From an uncultured Mollicutes bacterium (GTDB lineage Bacteria > Bacillota_I > Bacilli_A > Acholeplasmatales > Anaeroplasmataceae): DNA of 64,000 nt. Positions 16,684 through 26,291 of the stretch are shown piece by piece; position 1 is the stretch's first letter; every line of letters begins with the position of its first letter. The position numbers and the translations under genes are program-made. Location: positions 9,929-73,928 of the forward strand of contig UQFG01000008.1 in assembly GCA_900540175.1 (NCBI GenBank), written 5' to 3'. The notes beneath the pieces are model-generated. The model made no database searches, was not told where the DNA came from, and was given only the letters and a program-made list of their open reading frames with translations.

Positions 16684-17646
16684 ATGAAGAAATGGATGGT
16701 TGTTTTAATGTTATTCTTTTGTGCCGCATGTCAAAGCACCCATGAACCGGTTCGGAAAAATTATCTTTATTTTGCCATGAATACGGAAATTATCCTTTCT
16801 TTTTACGATGTTGACAATCCGGATTCTTACGCAAAAGAAGTAGAAGCGATCTATTTGACATACGATGCGGTTGCCAGTGATTATCAAACAGGAGGATCCA
16901 CCCTCAGTGTTTACGATTTGAATCAACAACGGGAGGCAACCGTCAGCGATGCCTTATTGGAATTGATCGAATTCGCCCAACAGATGGAAATAGAAACAGA
17001 CGGTTATTTCAATCCATTGATGGGACGCTTGACGCATCGATGGAAAGAAGCGCTTGAAGAAAAAAGACTGCTTTCGGATGAAGAAGTCAATCGGGAATTG
17101 GAAATCATAAAACAATCTTCTATTACAATAGAGGGAAATACCGTTTCACTAACCGGCGATGCCAATTTGGATTTAGGCGGAATTGCCAAAGGATTTGCGA
17201 CGGAAAAAGCCAAACAGTATTTGGAACAACAAGGCATTACGTCTTATTTGATCAGTGCGGGATCGTCGAATATCGTGCTTGGAAATAAGGCCGGTAATGT
17301 TTTTTCCGTCGGATTGAATAAAGCATTTGAAAATGACTATTATAAAATTTTAAAATTAAAAGAAAAAGATGTGGTAACATCTTCTATGATGTATCAGTCT
17401 TATGAAGTAGACGGAATCCATTATTCGCATTTGCTCGATCCTCATACGGGAAAACCGGCAACTTACTATGAATCTATTACCTTGATTGGCGATGATTCGG
17501 CCAAACTGGATGCGTATTCGACGGCTGTTTTTGCGATGGATTTGGAAACGGCCAAAGCCTTTTTGTCGAAACACCAAATCGAATGGTTGGCTGCCCAAAA
17601 CAATGAAATCCTATATCAATCGGCCGGGGTAAGTTCTTATGAATAA
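16684..17646 (+). CDS. apbE: FAD:protein FMN transferase (ApbE lipoprotein)
   Basis: The 320-residue protein begins with a lipoprotein signal (lipobox CAAC, Cys16). It has ApbE motifs: YFAMNTEI near residue 35, the LDLGGIAKGFATEKA flavin loop near 162, and HLLDPHTGKP near 256. ApbE splits FAD and attaches FMN to a Thr in target proteins at the outer face of the membrane. RnfG and RnfD encoded at 29.7-32.6 kb are the obvious clients. Its 3' end overlaps the next gene by 8 bases, making a three-gene unit with the NusG-II and Gx genes. Confidence 0.94.
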   Translation: MKKWMVVLMLFFCAACQSTHEPVRKNYLYFAMNTEIILSFYDVDNPDSYAKEVEAIYLTYDAVASDYQTGGSTLSVYDLNQQREATVSDALLELIEFAQQMEIETDGYFNPLMGRLTHRWKEALEEKRLLSDEEVNRELEIIKQSSITIEGNTVSLTGDANLDLGGIAKGFATEKAKQYLEQQGITSYLISAGSSNIVLGNKAGNVFSVGLNKAFENDYYKILKLKEKDVVTSSMMYQSYEVDGIHYSHLLDPHTGKPATYYESITLIGDDSAKLDAYSTAVFAMDLETAKAFLSKHQIEWLAAQNNEILYQSAGVSSYE

Positions 17647-18010
17647 AAAAGTCAGAAACGATCTTTTTTTAATCGGCATACTTGTCCTTTTGGCGGTCGG
17701 CGCTTTGTTGTGGTTTTGTCTAAGAAGACAAAAAGACAACTTGATTGTAAAAATCTACTATCATCAGGAATTGATCGAGGAAATTGAGTTAAGCACGCTT
17801 GTTGAACCCAAAGAGTACGTAGTAGAGGCACAGAACGGTTCGGTTGTGATCATCATCGAATCCGACGGCGTTTTCGTCCTGTCTTCCGACTGCCCCGATC
17901 AAATATGCGTTCATCAGGGAAAAATCACCCAAAGCGGACAAACGATCACTTGTTTGCCGAATCGTGTATCCATTCAATTGGTCGGAAAGGATGTGGATAT
18001 TTCCGTATGA
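17639..18010 (+). CDS. NusG domain II-containing membrane-anchored protein
   Basis: This 123-residue protein has one N-terminal transmembrane helix (about 8-27) and an extracytoplasmic beta domain. The domain includes the DGVFVLSSDCPDQICVHQGKI and ITCLPNRVSIQL segments typical of the NusG domain II family. In many Bacillota such genes sit between apbE-type and Gx-transporter genes in redox loci. The conserved cysteines in DCPDQIC and TCLPN suggest a redox or metal role. The exact function is unknown. Confidence 0.85.
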   Translation: MNKKVRNDLFLIGILVLLAVGALLWFCLRRQKDNLIVKIYYHQELIEEIELSTLVEPKEYVVEAQNGSVVIIIESDGVFVLSSDCPDQICVHQGKITQSGQTITCLPNRVSIQLVGKDVDISV

Positions 18011-18516
18011 AAAGTATCAAACGATTGGCCTTTCTTTCGATGATGTTGGCCCTGGCGATTGTTTTAAACATCGTAGAATCGTTTTTACCCGTCTTTATTC
18101 CCGGGGTAAAGTTGGGACTTGCCAACATCATTATTTTAATTTTGTTGTATGAGTTTTCATCTGTTGAAGCGTTTTGGGTTGATGTGTTGCGGATTGTTTT
18201 AGTCGGGCTGATTAGGGGAACCTTTCTTTCTCCGACTTTTTTCATGTCGCTTTCAGGAGGCATCTTATCGTATCTCGTAATGCTGATTTTTTCCAAAATC
18301 AACTGTTTTTCCGTCATCGGAGTTTCGGTATTGGGAGCAATCAGCCACTCGATCGGGCAGATTGCCGTTGCCATTTGGCTGTTGGGAACATCAGCGGTCA
18401 TCTATTATCTGCCGTGGATCGCGCTGTTGTCGGTTTTAACGGGGATTTTAAGCGGTATTATTACCAGACTTTATTTGAAAAGAAATATAACGGGCCTGTT
18501 TTTAAAAAAACAGTGA
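18007..18516 (+). CDS. Gx transporter family protein (heptaprenyl diphosphate synthase component I-like)
   Basis: The 169-residue, highly hydrophobic protein has about five membrane helices. It matches the family annotated as Gx transporter or heptaprenyl diphosphate synthase component I, an ECF S-component-like fold. The pattern FIPGVKLGLANIIILILLYEF is characteristic. The start at 18007 overlaps the previous stop (ATGA). Together with ApbE and the NusG-II protein it probably serves membrane redox chemistry, for example quinone or flavin supply, but this is inferred from neighbourhood. Confidence 0.85.
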   Translation: MKSIKRLAFLSMMLALAIVLNIVESFLPVFIPGVKLGLANIIILILLYEFSSVEAFWVDVLRIVLVGLIRGTFLSPTFFMSLSGGILSYLVMLIFSKINCFSVIGVSVLGAISHSIGQIAVAIWLLGTSAVIYYLPWIALLSVLTGILSGIITRLYLKRNITGLFLKKQ

Positions 18517-18594
18517 AATACAAGTTTCAAGTCAATTTTACCGATTTGAGGCATAACCTTAAATGAATCAACGGTTTTATAAGGAAGGGATAAA

Positions 18595-19944
18595 ATGAAA
18601 GGCTATACAAAAGAACAAATCAAAAAAATCTGTGAAGAAGAAAATATCAAATACATCCGACTGCAATTTACCGATATTATGGGGATGCTGAAAAATGTGG
18701 AAATTCCGATTACTCGACTCGATGATGCGTTAGAAAATTCGGTGATGTTTGACGGGTCTTCTATCGAGGGATTTGTCCGTATTTACGAGGCGGATATGTT
18801 TTTGCATCCGGATTTGGATACGTTTTTGATTTTACGGTGGGAAGATACCTCTTACGGTAAAGTCGCGCGCTTTATTTGTGATGTCTACCATCTTGGCAAA
18901 GACGGAAAACATGTTCCTTTTGACGGGGATCCAAGAGGAGTGCTCAAACGGAATTTACTGAAAATGAAAGAAGCGGGTTTTACGGCCATGAACGTCGGCG
19001 TGGAACCGGAATTTTTCTTGTTTCGACTTCAAGATGGCAAACCGACGCTGGAGTTTAATGATTTAGGAGGCTATTTTGATTTGGCACCGATCGATGCGGC
19101 CGAAGATTGCCGGCGTGATATCGTATTGGCTCTTCAAAATATCGGATTCACGATTGAAGCCGCTCATCATGAAGTTTCACCGGGACAACACGAAATCAAT
19201 TTTAAATTTGATTCCGCATTGGAAGCTTGCGATAACGTTCAGACGTTTAAAATCGTAGTTAAAAACATTGCCCGCCGGCATGGGTTACATGCTACGTTCA
19301 TGCCCAAACCGATCGAAGGTATTAACGGCTCGGGTATGCATGTGAATTGCTCGCTGGTTTCAGAAGACGGAACCAATGCATTTTACGATGCGTCCGCTTT
19401 AAATGGTCTTTCGGCAGTTGCCAGACGATTTATTTCCGGTATTTTAACCCATGCAAAAGGATTTTGTCTGATAACCAATCCGATTGTCAATTCTTATAAA
19501 CGAATTGTTCCGGGATATGAAGCGCCTTGTTATATTTCTTGGTCGGATTCCAATCGTTCGACGATGATTCGCATTCCTGCCGCCAGAGGAATGAAAACCA
19601 GAACGGAGATTCGCAGCGTCGATGTGGCAGCCAATCCTTATTTGGCAATCAGTGCGATTCTTTCAGCAGGATTGGATGGCATTCAAGGAAATTGCGAAAA
19701 TGTCGATCCGATCTATGAAAACCTCTATCAAATGGATGATTCGGCTCGTCAGGCACTGGGCGTTGATTCGTTGCCGGCGGATTTGTTTGCGGCCATTCAG
19801 TCGTTTAAGGACGATCCGTTGATTTTAGAAGCGATGGGGACACATATTGCAACCAAAATGATTGAGGCTAAAACACTAGAATGGAACGAGTATCGCCGTC
19901 AAGTGAGTCAGTGGGAAATCGATCGGTATTTGACACGCTATTAA
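18595..19944 (+). CDS. glnA: Glutamine synthetase, type I
   Basis: The 449-residue enzyme makes glutamine from glutamate, ammonia and ATP. It shows FDGSSIEGFVRI near 60, the metal-binding VGVEPEFFLF, EAAHHEVSPGQHEINFKF, and the ATP/glutamate segments KPIEGINGSGMHVNCSL and RIPAARGMKTRTEIRSVD. The adenylylation loop of the enteric type is replaced by ENLYQMDDSARQALG, which fits the GSI-alpha form controlled by feedback inhibition. No glnR lies beside it. It starts behind AAGGAAGGG and is followed by a terminator. Confidence 0.97.
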   Translation: MKGYTKEQIKKICEEENIKYIRLQFTDIMGMLKNVEIPITRLDDALENSVMFDGSSIEGFVRIYEADMFLHPDLDTFLILRWEDTSYGKVARFICDVYHLGKDGKHVPFDGDPRGVLKRNLLKMKEAGFTAMNVGVEPEFFLFRLQDGKPTLEFNDLGGYFDLAPIDAAEDCRRDIVLALQNIGFTIEAAHHEVSPGQHEINFKFDSALEACDNVQTFKIVVKNIARRHGLHATFMPKPIEGINGSGMHVNCSLVSEDGTNAFYDASALNGLSAVARRFISGILTHAKGFCLITNPIVNSYKRIVPGYEAPCYISWSDSNRSTMIRIPAARGMKTRTEIRSVDVAANPYLAISAILSAGLDGIQGNCENVDPIYENLYQMDDSARQALGVDSLPADLFAAIQSFKDDPLILEAMGTHIATKMIEAKTLEWNEYRRQVSQWEIDRYLTRY

Positions 19945-19972
19945 AACTGCTGGTATCAGCGGTTTTTTCTTT
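19943..19972 (+). terminator. Terminator after glnA
   Basis: A 10-bp stem with GU pairs (AAAACTGCTG / CAGCGGTTTT) is followed by TTTCTTTT. A second hairpin at 19988-20008 (AATCCATG / CATGGATT) lies before the end of the converging HD gene and may serve the minus strand. Confidence 0.8.
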
Positions 19973-20014
19973 TGACAAAAGAAAAAAATCCATGATTAAC
20001 ATGGATTGATGAAT

Positions 20015-20674
20015 TTACGAAAGAGCTTGCCCGTTGATGATCAACTGGAAGGTCAACCCTAATTTGGCTGCTGCGTTTTTGCACAATTTCATCCGATTTA
20101 AAAAGATTTCAAAGTATTCGATCAATGGGGAAATGGATGTATCGATTTCTAAATTGAGGAAGATCTTTTTTTGATCTTTATTCACTTCCAAATACGATTT
20201 GGTTACAGAATAATTGACGCGATCATGGATGTCGAAGTTTGCTTGATTTTGATTTCGAACTCGACTCCGTCTGACATCGGACTTATCCGCCAAAATTAAT
20301 GCTGCCGCAATCGGATGAACGGGGATACCCGTTCCTTCGTCATGGTTTCCGATGGCCGAAACAATCAAACTGATTTCCTCGGGATCCATTTTCATATTAT
20401 CGAGCAGTCTGAAAGTCATGATGGCACCACTTTGGGAATGATCGACTCGATTGACAAGATTTCCGATATCGTGTAAGTAAGCGGCGATTTTAACCAATTC
20501 AACGGCTCTTTTAGGATAATCCAAAGAGGATAAAATATAAGCCGCATCTTTGGCTACTTTTTCGACATGGGCAAAAGAATGCTCGGTATATCCCAAAGCA
20601 ATCAATGCCTGATCGGCTGAAGTAATGTAGGTTTTGATGATTGGATTTTGTTTGATTTGTTCATAAGTTACCAT
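20015..20674 (-). CDS. HD-domain phosphohydrolase
   Basis: The 219-residue protein contains an HD domain. The metal-binding residues are in HSFAHVEKVAKDA, in the signature AYLHDIGN and in DHSQSGAIM, with IGNHDEGTG and ILADKSD further along. Such proteins hydrolyse phosphate esters of nucleotides. The substrate is not evident, and no second domain names one. A start at the in-frame GTG at 20683 would add three residues; the ATG at 20674 is preferred. It is a monocistronic minus-strand gene. Confidence 0.85.
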   Translation of the reverse strand: MVTYEQIKQNPIIKTYITSADQALIALGYTEHSFAHVEKVAKDAAYILSSLDYPKRAVELVKIAAYLHDIGNLVNRVDHSQSGAIMTFRLLDNMKMDPEEISLIVSAIGNHDEGTGIPVHPIAAALILADKSDVRRSRVRNQNQANFDIHDRVNYSVTKSYLEVNKDQKKIFLNLEIDTSISPLIEYFEIFLNRMKLCKNAAAKLGLTFQLIINGQALS

Positions 20675-20802
20675 AAAAATCACTCGCTTTCTTCTTTCTT
20701 TTATTTTATCATATTTTAAAAGGATTATAAATAAAAATAAGTTGGTATGATGTTTGAAAACGGCTGTAAACTAATAAAGTAAGTTTAAAAGGAGGTTTTT
20801 GG

Positions 20803-21918
20803 ATGACTTTGTTTTGGTTGGGTGTTGGAATTGTTTTTTATTATGTGGTTTTGTATGTCATTACAAAAACCTTTTTACGAATTCTTTCTATCAAACGGCA
20901 GTATTTTTGGAGAAGTGTCCTTTTGATAATCGAATCAATTCCTGTTTTTTGTATCATCGATTACATGCATCGCGGGAATCCTTTTATTTGTTTAATGAGT
21001 GTTTTGGGTTATATTATCGCGGCCTTTTTGCTTTATTTTTTAATTGCTTTCGCTCTTTTGGCCATTATTTTACCGCTTTTATCGGTTTGTTTGAACAAAA
21101 AATACGCTACAAAAGTATTTTCTAAATTCAGTTTGTGGTTTTGTAGCGGAATCAGCATCGCCGTCTTGATTTTGGGAAGTATTTTTGCGGTTTTTCCGAC
21201 AGTAACGCAAACGACCGTTTTTGCGCCGATTGATCGTGATTTTAAGATCATTGTGTTATCCGATATTCATTACGGTTCGACCGGGTCTGTTGTGTCGTTA
21301 AAACGAATGGTCGAACAGGTCAATTGCCTGCAACCCGATTTGATTATTTTGGCCGGCGATGTCTTGGATCAGCATGTCGAACTCTTATCCAAAGAAACAT
21401 TTACATCGGCGATGAACACGCTAGATGCGACTTACGGAGTGGTTGCGGTAACCGGCAATCATGAATTTGCCACGAATACGTTGGAACAAATTATCGACTT
21501 TTACGATCAAACCTCCGTACGGTTGTTGTTGGATGAACAACTTGTGATTGCCGATCGTATTCGTTTGGTTGGCCGAATCGATGATCATGATCCCGAAAAC
21601 AGACGAAAACCGTTAAAAGATTATGTAGAAGATTCTATTTTGCCGCTTTTGGTGGTGGATCATCAACCACAGTATTTTAAAGAGGCGAAAGAAATCGGGG
21701 CTTTCTTGCAACTATCCGGGCACACGCACAATGGTCAGATTTTTCCCGGAAATTGGATTTTAAGTATTTATAATCGACTGTTGTACGACAGCCCTTCTAA
21801 TGGAATGCATACTTATGATGATTTTACGTTGGCAATTAGCCGTGGCTATGGGACGTGGGGATTCCCGTTTCGCTTGACAGGAGCATCGGAAATTTTGGAA
21901 ATCAATTTAAAAGCCTAA
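20803..21918 (+). CDS. Membrane-anchored calcineurin-like metallophosphoesterase
   Basis: This 371-residue protein has about four N-terminal membrane helices (residues 1-135), then a metallophosphoesterase domain. The metal ligands are in VLSDIHYGS, AGDVLDQH, VTGNHEF and SGHTHNGQ. The family includes YkuE-like enzymes, some of which act on UDP-diacylglucosamine or other envelope lipids. The start follows GGAGG. It ends 47 bases before murA, so the two may be co-transcribed, consistent with an envelope role. Confidence 0.88.
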   Translation: MTLFWLGVGIVFYYVVLYVITKTFLRILSIKRQYFWRSVLLIIESIPVFCIIDYMHRGNPFICLMSVLGYIIAAFLLYFLIAFALLAIILPLLSVCLNKKYATKVFSKFSLWFCSGISIAVLILGSIFAVFPTVTQTTVFAPIDRDFKIIVLSDIHYGSTGSVVSLKRMVEQVNCLQPDLIILAGDVLDQHVELLSKETFTSAMNTLDATYGVVAVTGNHEFATNTLEQIIDFYDQTSVRLLLDEQLVIADRIRLVGRIDDHDPENRRKPLKDYVEDSILPLLVVDHQPQYFKEAKEIGAFLQLSGHTHNGQIFPGNWILSIYNRLLYDSPSNGMHTYDDFTLAISRGYGTWGFPFRLTGASEILEINLKA

Positions 21919-21965
21919 AGTTCTTTTTACGGGTTTTAAACCGTATATTGGAACGGGTGATACAA

Positions 21966-23237
21966 ATGAATTCGATTAAAATCCACGGGAATCAACCGCT
22001 TAAAGGCGTGGTTCAAGTTCACGGGTCTAAGAATGCGGCTATTCCGTTGGTTTGTGCTTCTTTGCTGGCTAAAGGAAAAGTATTGTTTAGAAATGTTCCA
22101 CGTATTTCGGATATCGATGATTTGGTTGCGATTCTAAGAAAACTGGATTGCAACGTTCGTTTTAAAGGTCATTTGCTGATGATTGACAATACGAATTTAA
22201 AATACAAACCGCTCTTGTTTGAAGAATGTAGCAAAATCAGAGGTTCTTATTATTTAATCGGTGTTTTTTTGACGTTGTTTTCCAAATGCGAAATTTTATT
22301 GCCGGGTGGTTGCAAAATCGGCAAACGGCCGATCGATTTGCATTTGGATGCATTTGAGCAGTTGGGGTTTGAATCTAAGACTGAAGGAAACAAACTATTC
22401 CTAGTCAAAAAAAAAGAGGTAACGGATGTTGTTGTCCGTTTGAAAAACAAAAGCGTCGGCGCATCTCTTAATGCGTTGTTTTCCTGTCTTGCAACCGATC
22501 AAGTTATCCTTGAGAATACATTATTTGAACCGGAAGGAAAAGACGTTATTGTATTTTTAAAACAAATCGGCTATTGTATTGATGTAGAAGAAGATCGGAT
22601 TTATTATAAAAAAAAGAGTTTGGATTTCCGCTTTGTCAAACACGCTATTATTTTTGATCGGATGGAAACGATGACGTATGTGATCATGGGACTGCTTTGT
22701 GGGAATTTAACCATACAAAATGCGCCGATTGCCGATCTGCAATATCCGTTGGAATTGCTGCTTCAAAGTGGGTATCAAATCAGTTTTACAGGAACGGTAA
22801 TTAAAGCGAAAAAAAGCAAAGGCAAAGGAATTTGTTTAAAAACGGCTCCATATCCCGGATTTCCGACCGATCTTCAAGCCTTGTTTGGCGTTTTAAATGC
22901 CGTGGGGGAAGGGGAATCCGTCATGGAAGAGTGTATTTTTGAAAATCGGATGCATATTTATTCAGATCTTTTAAAAGCGGGAGCCTCTATTCGTGTGGAT
23001 GGAAACAAGGTCTATTTAAAAGGTGTCAACCAACTGGCGGCCATTTCTTGTCAAGCTTGTGATCTACGTCATGCGGCGGCCTTGATTTTAATGGGACTTT
23101 GTTCAACGGGAACAACAGTAATAGAACAGTATGACCTTATTGAACGGGGATATGAGGATTTTATTCGAAAAACTATTGCCATGGGGGCAGAAATTGAAGT
23201 CCTTTTAAATCAAGTACCAAATAATGTGAACAGATAA
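21966..23237 (+). CDS. murA: UDP-N-acetylglucosamine 1-carboxyvinyltransferase
   Basis: The 423-residue enzyme catalyses the first committed step of peptidoglycan synthesis, adding enolpyruvate to UDP-GlcNAc. It shows HGSKNAAIPL with Lys22-Asn23. The catalytic loop LLPGGCKIGKRPIDLHL carries Cys116, the residue attacked by fosfomycin. PYPGFPTDLQA and the C-terminal DLRHAAALILMG are also present. The first ATG of the open frame, 37 codons upstream, lies inside the phosphoesterase gene, so the start at 21966 is chosen. Divergence from textbook MurA is noticeable, so it may be a second paralogue. Confidence 0.9.
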   Translation: MNSIKIHGNQPLKGVVQVHGSKNAAIPLVCASLLAKGKVLFRNVPRISDIDDLVAILRKLDCNVRFKGHLLMIDNTNLKYKPLLFEECSKIRGSYYLIGVFLTLFSKCEILLPGGCKIGKRPIDLHLDAFEQLGFESKTEGNKLFLVKKKEVTDVVVRLKNKSVGASLNALFSCLATDQVILENTLFEPEGKDVIVFLKQIGYCIDVEEDRIYYKKKSLDFRFVKHAIIFDRMETMTYVIMGLLCGNLTIQNAPIADLQYPLELLLQSGYQISFTGTVIKAKKSKGKGICLKTAPYPGFPTDLQALFGVLNAVGEGESVMEECIFENRMHIYSDLLKAGASIRVDGNKVYLKGVNQLAAISCQACDLRHAAALILMGLCSTGTTVIEQYDLIERGYEDFIRKTIAMGAEIEVLLNQVPNNVNR

Positions 23238-23272
23238 GAAAAAACCACCGGTTCTACAAAAGACCGATGGGT
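23238..23272 (-). terminator. Terminator of the dapF-dapH-deacetylase operon
   Basis: Read on the minus strand, an imperfect stem (CCATCGGTCT / AGAACCGGTGG) is followed by TTTTTTCTTA. Confidence 0.7.
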
Positions 23273-23280
23273 AAGATACT

Positions 23281-24372
23281 TTATTTGGTGATTGCTTTAC
23301 AAGCAATTTTTTGATAGATTTTTACACCGGTATCCAAGATATCCATGTTAAAATCAAATCGACTGGTATGCAGCAAATGCGCTGATCCGCATCCAAGCAA
23401 CAGGAACAAAGAAGGGTATTTTCTGGTATAACAGCCGAAATCTTCGGCTTGCAAAAACGGTTTGTCTAAGAGGGTGTAATTTAAAACCGATTGGTATTCT
23501 AAAACTAAAGCCGGATCATTCAAAACACTTGGATAAGCCGCATTGATGAATAACTCCGTTTGAACACCCCATTCCAGTTCGATTTTCTTTAACAGGGATT
23601 GAAGTTCGTTTTTCATAAATAAGAAGACCGGATCGTCAAAAGCCCGCATGGTTGCTTGAAGATGGGCTTCTTGGGCAACGGCATTGCGTGCGGTACCGGA
23701 AACGATTTTTCCGAAACTAATTAAATGCGGTTCTTTTAAAAGTGCCATTTTTTCGTAAAATTCTGTTATGATTTTAGCAGAAGCCAGCAAGGCATCGCCT
23801 TTATTTGTACGATTGGCAGCATGCATCGCCGTTCCGTGAACGTTGATGTCGACTTCTCCAGATGTCGCAAGCATTCCACCCGGCATTGTGTAGACTTGGT
23901 TTTCAGGAAGATTGGGCCAGATATGCATGCCAAACACACGATCGACATGATATTGTTCTAAAATGCCTGATTTTAAAATATCGTTGGCGCCGGCGTTTTC
24001 TTCTTCGGAAGGTTGAAACAAGCATAAAATATTGTTTTTCAGTTGATCGATATGATCATTTGCCCATTGGGCAAACCCCAATAACATCGCCATATGACCG
24101 TCGTGGGCACAGGCATGCATGATTCCTTGGTGGGAAGAAGCAAACGGAAGATTGGTTTGTTCTGCGATCGGTAAGGCATCCATATCGGCCCGAAAACATA
24201 AGGTTGCTTTTTGATGGGCATCAAAATAAAAGGCCACACCTGTCTCGGTAGGGTTTAATACCGTACAAGATAACGTTTCGGCAAAAGAACATAAATAGGC
24301 TTTGGTTTTAAATTCCCGTCTTCCTAATTCGGGGATTTGATGCAACTCTTTTCGGATTTGTTTTATATTCAT
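23281..24372 (-). CDS. N-acetyldiaminopimelate deacetylase (M20 family)
   Basis: The 363-residue M20D metallopeptidase-like amidohydrolase has RADMDALPI, HACAHDGHMAMLLG, FQPSEEENAGA and GMHIWPNLP motifs providing metal ligands. In the acetylated branch of lysine biosynthesis this enzyme removes the acetyl group from N-acetyl-LL-diaminopimelate. It lies last in the dapF-dapH-deacetylase operon. That context is what separates it from other M20D enzymes such as hippurate hydrolase. It is about 60 bases after dapH. Confidence 0.88.
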   Translation of the reverse strand: MNIKQIRKELHQIPELGRREFKTKAYLCSFAETLSCTVLNPTETGVAFYFDAHQKATLCFRADMDALPIAEQTNLPFASSHQGIMHACAHDGHMAMLLGFAQWANDHIDQLKNNILCLFQPSEEENAGANDILKSGILEQYHVDRVFGMHIWPNLPENQVYTMPGGMLATSGEVDINVHGTAMHAANRTNKGDALLASAKIITEFYEKMALLKEPHLISFGKIVSGTARNAVAQEAHLQATMRAFDDPVFLFMKNELQSLLKKIELEWGVQTELFINAAYPSVLNDPALVLEYQSVLNYTLLDKPFLQAEDFGCYTRKYPSLFLLLGCGSAHLLHTSRFDFNMDILDTGVKIYQKIACKAITK

Positions 24373-24434
24373 AAAAACGCCCCCTAAAAAAATAAATTAC
24401 GGTATCAAGAACTTTTTTAGTAAAGAATGTAAGT

Positions 24435-25130
24435 TTATAACGTTCGTAAGACTTGGATCAATTCCGTTTTAGATTGGGTTTGATCGTCTTTTTGTTTTAA
24501 AATTTTTGCTGGAACGCCTCCGACAACAACACCTGAAGGAACATCGTGGATAACAACCGACCCAGCGGCTACAACGGATCCTTTTCCGATGCGGCAGCCT
24601 TCGATAACGACAGCATTGGCTCCGATTAAAACATCATCTTCAATGATTACGGGAACGGCAGAAGCCGGTTCGACGACACCTGCCAATACGGTTCCAGCAC
24701 CAATGTGACAGTTTTTTCCAACGATGGCTCGTCCGCCTAAAACGGCACCCATATCAATCATGGTCCCGTCCCCGACAACGGCTCCCACATTTAAAATAGC
24801 CCCCATCATGATTACGGCATTCTCACCAATGTCGACGTGATCGCGGATAATGGCTCCCGGTTCGATTCGGGCATTGAGGTGCCGAACATTTAATAACGGG
24901 ATGGCTGAATTCCTTCTATCACATTCAACGATTAGATCGACAATATCCTTTTGATGAGATGTCAAAACCGGCTCTACATCGTTTTGTTCCCCGAATACCA
25001 AATAAAAATCCGGATTGCCGAATACGGTACAATTGGGAAATGACAACTCTTTTTTGGCTTTTATGTATGCTTTAATCGGTGTTTTTTTCGGTGACTTTTG
25101 TATCATTTCAATAATTTCTTGGGCATTCAT
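24435..25130 (-). CDS. dapH: Tetrahydrodipicolinate N-acetyltransferase
   Basis: The 231-residue enzyme acetylates tetrahydrodipicolinate in the diaminopimelate pathway. An N-terminal domain ([23 protein letters not shown]) precedes a left-handed beta-helix of hexapeptide repeats (about 90-200: [26 protein letters not shown] and so on). The C-terminus is [11 protein letters not shown]. The start at 25130 follows GGAGAATATAAA. The longer frame adds 36 residues with no family resemblance and is rejected. It is the middle gene of the operon. Confidence 0.94.
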   Translation of the reverse strand: MNAQEIIEMIQKSPKKTPIKAYIKAKKELSFPNCTVFGNPDFYLVFGEQNDVEPVLTSHQKDIVDLIVECDRRNSAIPLLNVRHLNARIEPGAIIRDHVDIGENAVIMMGAILNVGAVVGDGTMIDMGAVLGGRAIVGKNCHIGAGTVLAGVVEPASAVPVIIEDDVLIGANAVVIEGCRIGKGSVVAAGSVVIHDVPSGVVVGGVPAKILKQKDDQTQSKTELIQVLRTL

Positions 25131-25215
25131 TTTATATTCTCCTAACTGATATTTCTTGTCGATGGTTTTACTTTGTTGTGAAAAAAAATAGGGGAACGCT
25201 ATTTTAATTTTTTTC

Positions 25216-26016
25216 CTATTCGTTGTATTCGCATTCAAATACTTTTGTCGCCGGACCGATCATCTCAACGCCTTTATCGGTGACATGAACGGTTAAATGG
25301 CCTAGGTTTAACAAAACCTGAACCGTTGGATCGGTAAAACCGAGTTTTGAAGTCGTTACCACGGAAGCACAACAACCTGTTCCGCATGCAAGCGTCCATC
25401 CGACGCCGCGTTCATAAGTTTTCACTTGAATGGTTTTTCGATTCACAACTTGTACGAAATTGACATTTGTTTTTTGTGTAAAAAGAGGATGATTGCAGAT
25501 TTCCTCGGCGGAATTTAGAAGTTCACTGTTTAAATCGGGAACAAAAAGAACCGTATGGACCGTTCCCATAAACAAAGTATAAACGGTGATATTTCGTTCT
25601 TTTAATTTTAAAATCCGACCAAAAGAGGGAAGATCATCCTTAATGTGGAGCAATGAATTTTGAAATAAAGGCATTCCCATATAAACCTTGCACATAAAGG
25701 GATCATCCGTTATGATTTCGATCGTTTTTTTTCCGGCTTGCGTCAAAACATCCAATTTTTTTTGTTTTACGAGAGCGTGATCAAAGCAGTATTTTGCAAA
25801 ACAGCGAATTCCATTTCCACACATCGGGGCTCTTGAACCGTCGGCATTGTAAAAAATCATTTCCAAAGGATTATTTTTGACGACAATCATCCCATCGCCA
25901 CCGATTCCTGTTTTTCGGTTGCAAACTTTTATTGCCAATTGGGAATAATCAATTTGGTCTTTATATTCTAATACGCAAAAATCATTGCCGCATCCATGCA
26001 TTTTTTCTATTTTCAT
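25216..26016 (-). CDS. dapF: Diaminopimelate epimerase
   Basis: The 266-residue enzyme converts LL- to meso-diaminopimelate, the form used in peptidoglycan and lysine synthesis. Its two catalytic cysteines are Cys66 in MCGNGIRC and Cys211 in ACGTGCCAS. The start [13 protein letters not shown] at 26016 follows AGGAGGATTT; the longer reading of 17 extra residues is rejected. It is the first gene of the dapF-dapH-deacetylase operon. The other dap genes are not in the window. Confidence 0.95.
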   Translation of the reverse strand: MKIEKMHGCGNDFCVLEYKDQIDYSQLAIKVCNRKTGIGGDGMIVVKNNPLEMIFYNADGSRAPMCGNGIRCFAKYCFDHALVKQKKLDVLTQAGKKTIEIITDDPFMCKVYMGMPLFQNSLLHIKDDLPSFGRILKLKERNITVYTLFMGTVHTVLFVPDLNSELLNSAEEICNHPLFTQKTNVNFVQVVNRKTIQVKTYERGVGWTLACGTGCCASVVTTSKLGFTDPTVQVLLNLGHLTVHVTDKGVEMIGPATKVFECEYNE

Positions 26017-26100
26017 AAATCCTCCTAACAAGGTCTTATGTTTTTTTAAGATCCTAAAGGGTCTCACTCCATCAAAGGTATCTTTATTTATTTTTTCATT

Positions 26101-26129
26101 ATTATATGCAATTTAAGCGGTTAAATCAA
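26101..26129 (-). promoter_or_regulatory. Sigma-A promoter of dapF operon
   Basis: On the minus strand TTGATT (plus 26124-26129) and TATAAT (plus 26101-26106) are separated by 17 bases. About 85 bases of untranslated leader follow, in which I recognise no known riboswitch. Confidence 0.75.
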
Positions 26130-26190
26130 GAAAAAGGAAAGAACATGGATAATTTTGTTTTTTTAGAAGGGATAAAAGTTGGAAAATAAA

Positions 26191-26291
26191 TTGACATTGG
26201 AATTTTTCTTTGTTATAATAACCAATGGTACATTTTTAAGCAATTATCCACAGTTGCCCTAAATTATGAAAGTAACTTAGGAGGAAAAACA
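26191..26291 (+). promoter_or_regulatory. Consensus promoter and short leader of rplM-rpsI
   Basis: TTGACA at 26191-26196 and TATAAT at 26214-26219 have a perfect 17-base spacer. The leader of about 65 bases contains CCTAA / TTAGG (about 26257-26281) just ahead of the AGGAGG, which could sequester or expose the ribosome site. L13 leaders in Bacillota are often autoregulatory; that is only an inference here. Confidence 0.75.

Noticed and set aside
26017-26100. A lysine riboswitch was considered upstream of dapF.
   Set aside because: The leader is only about 85 bases and lacks the conserved lysine-element junctions.
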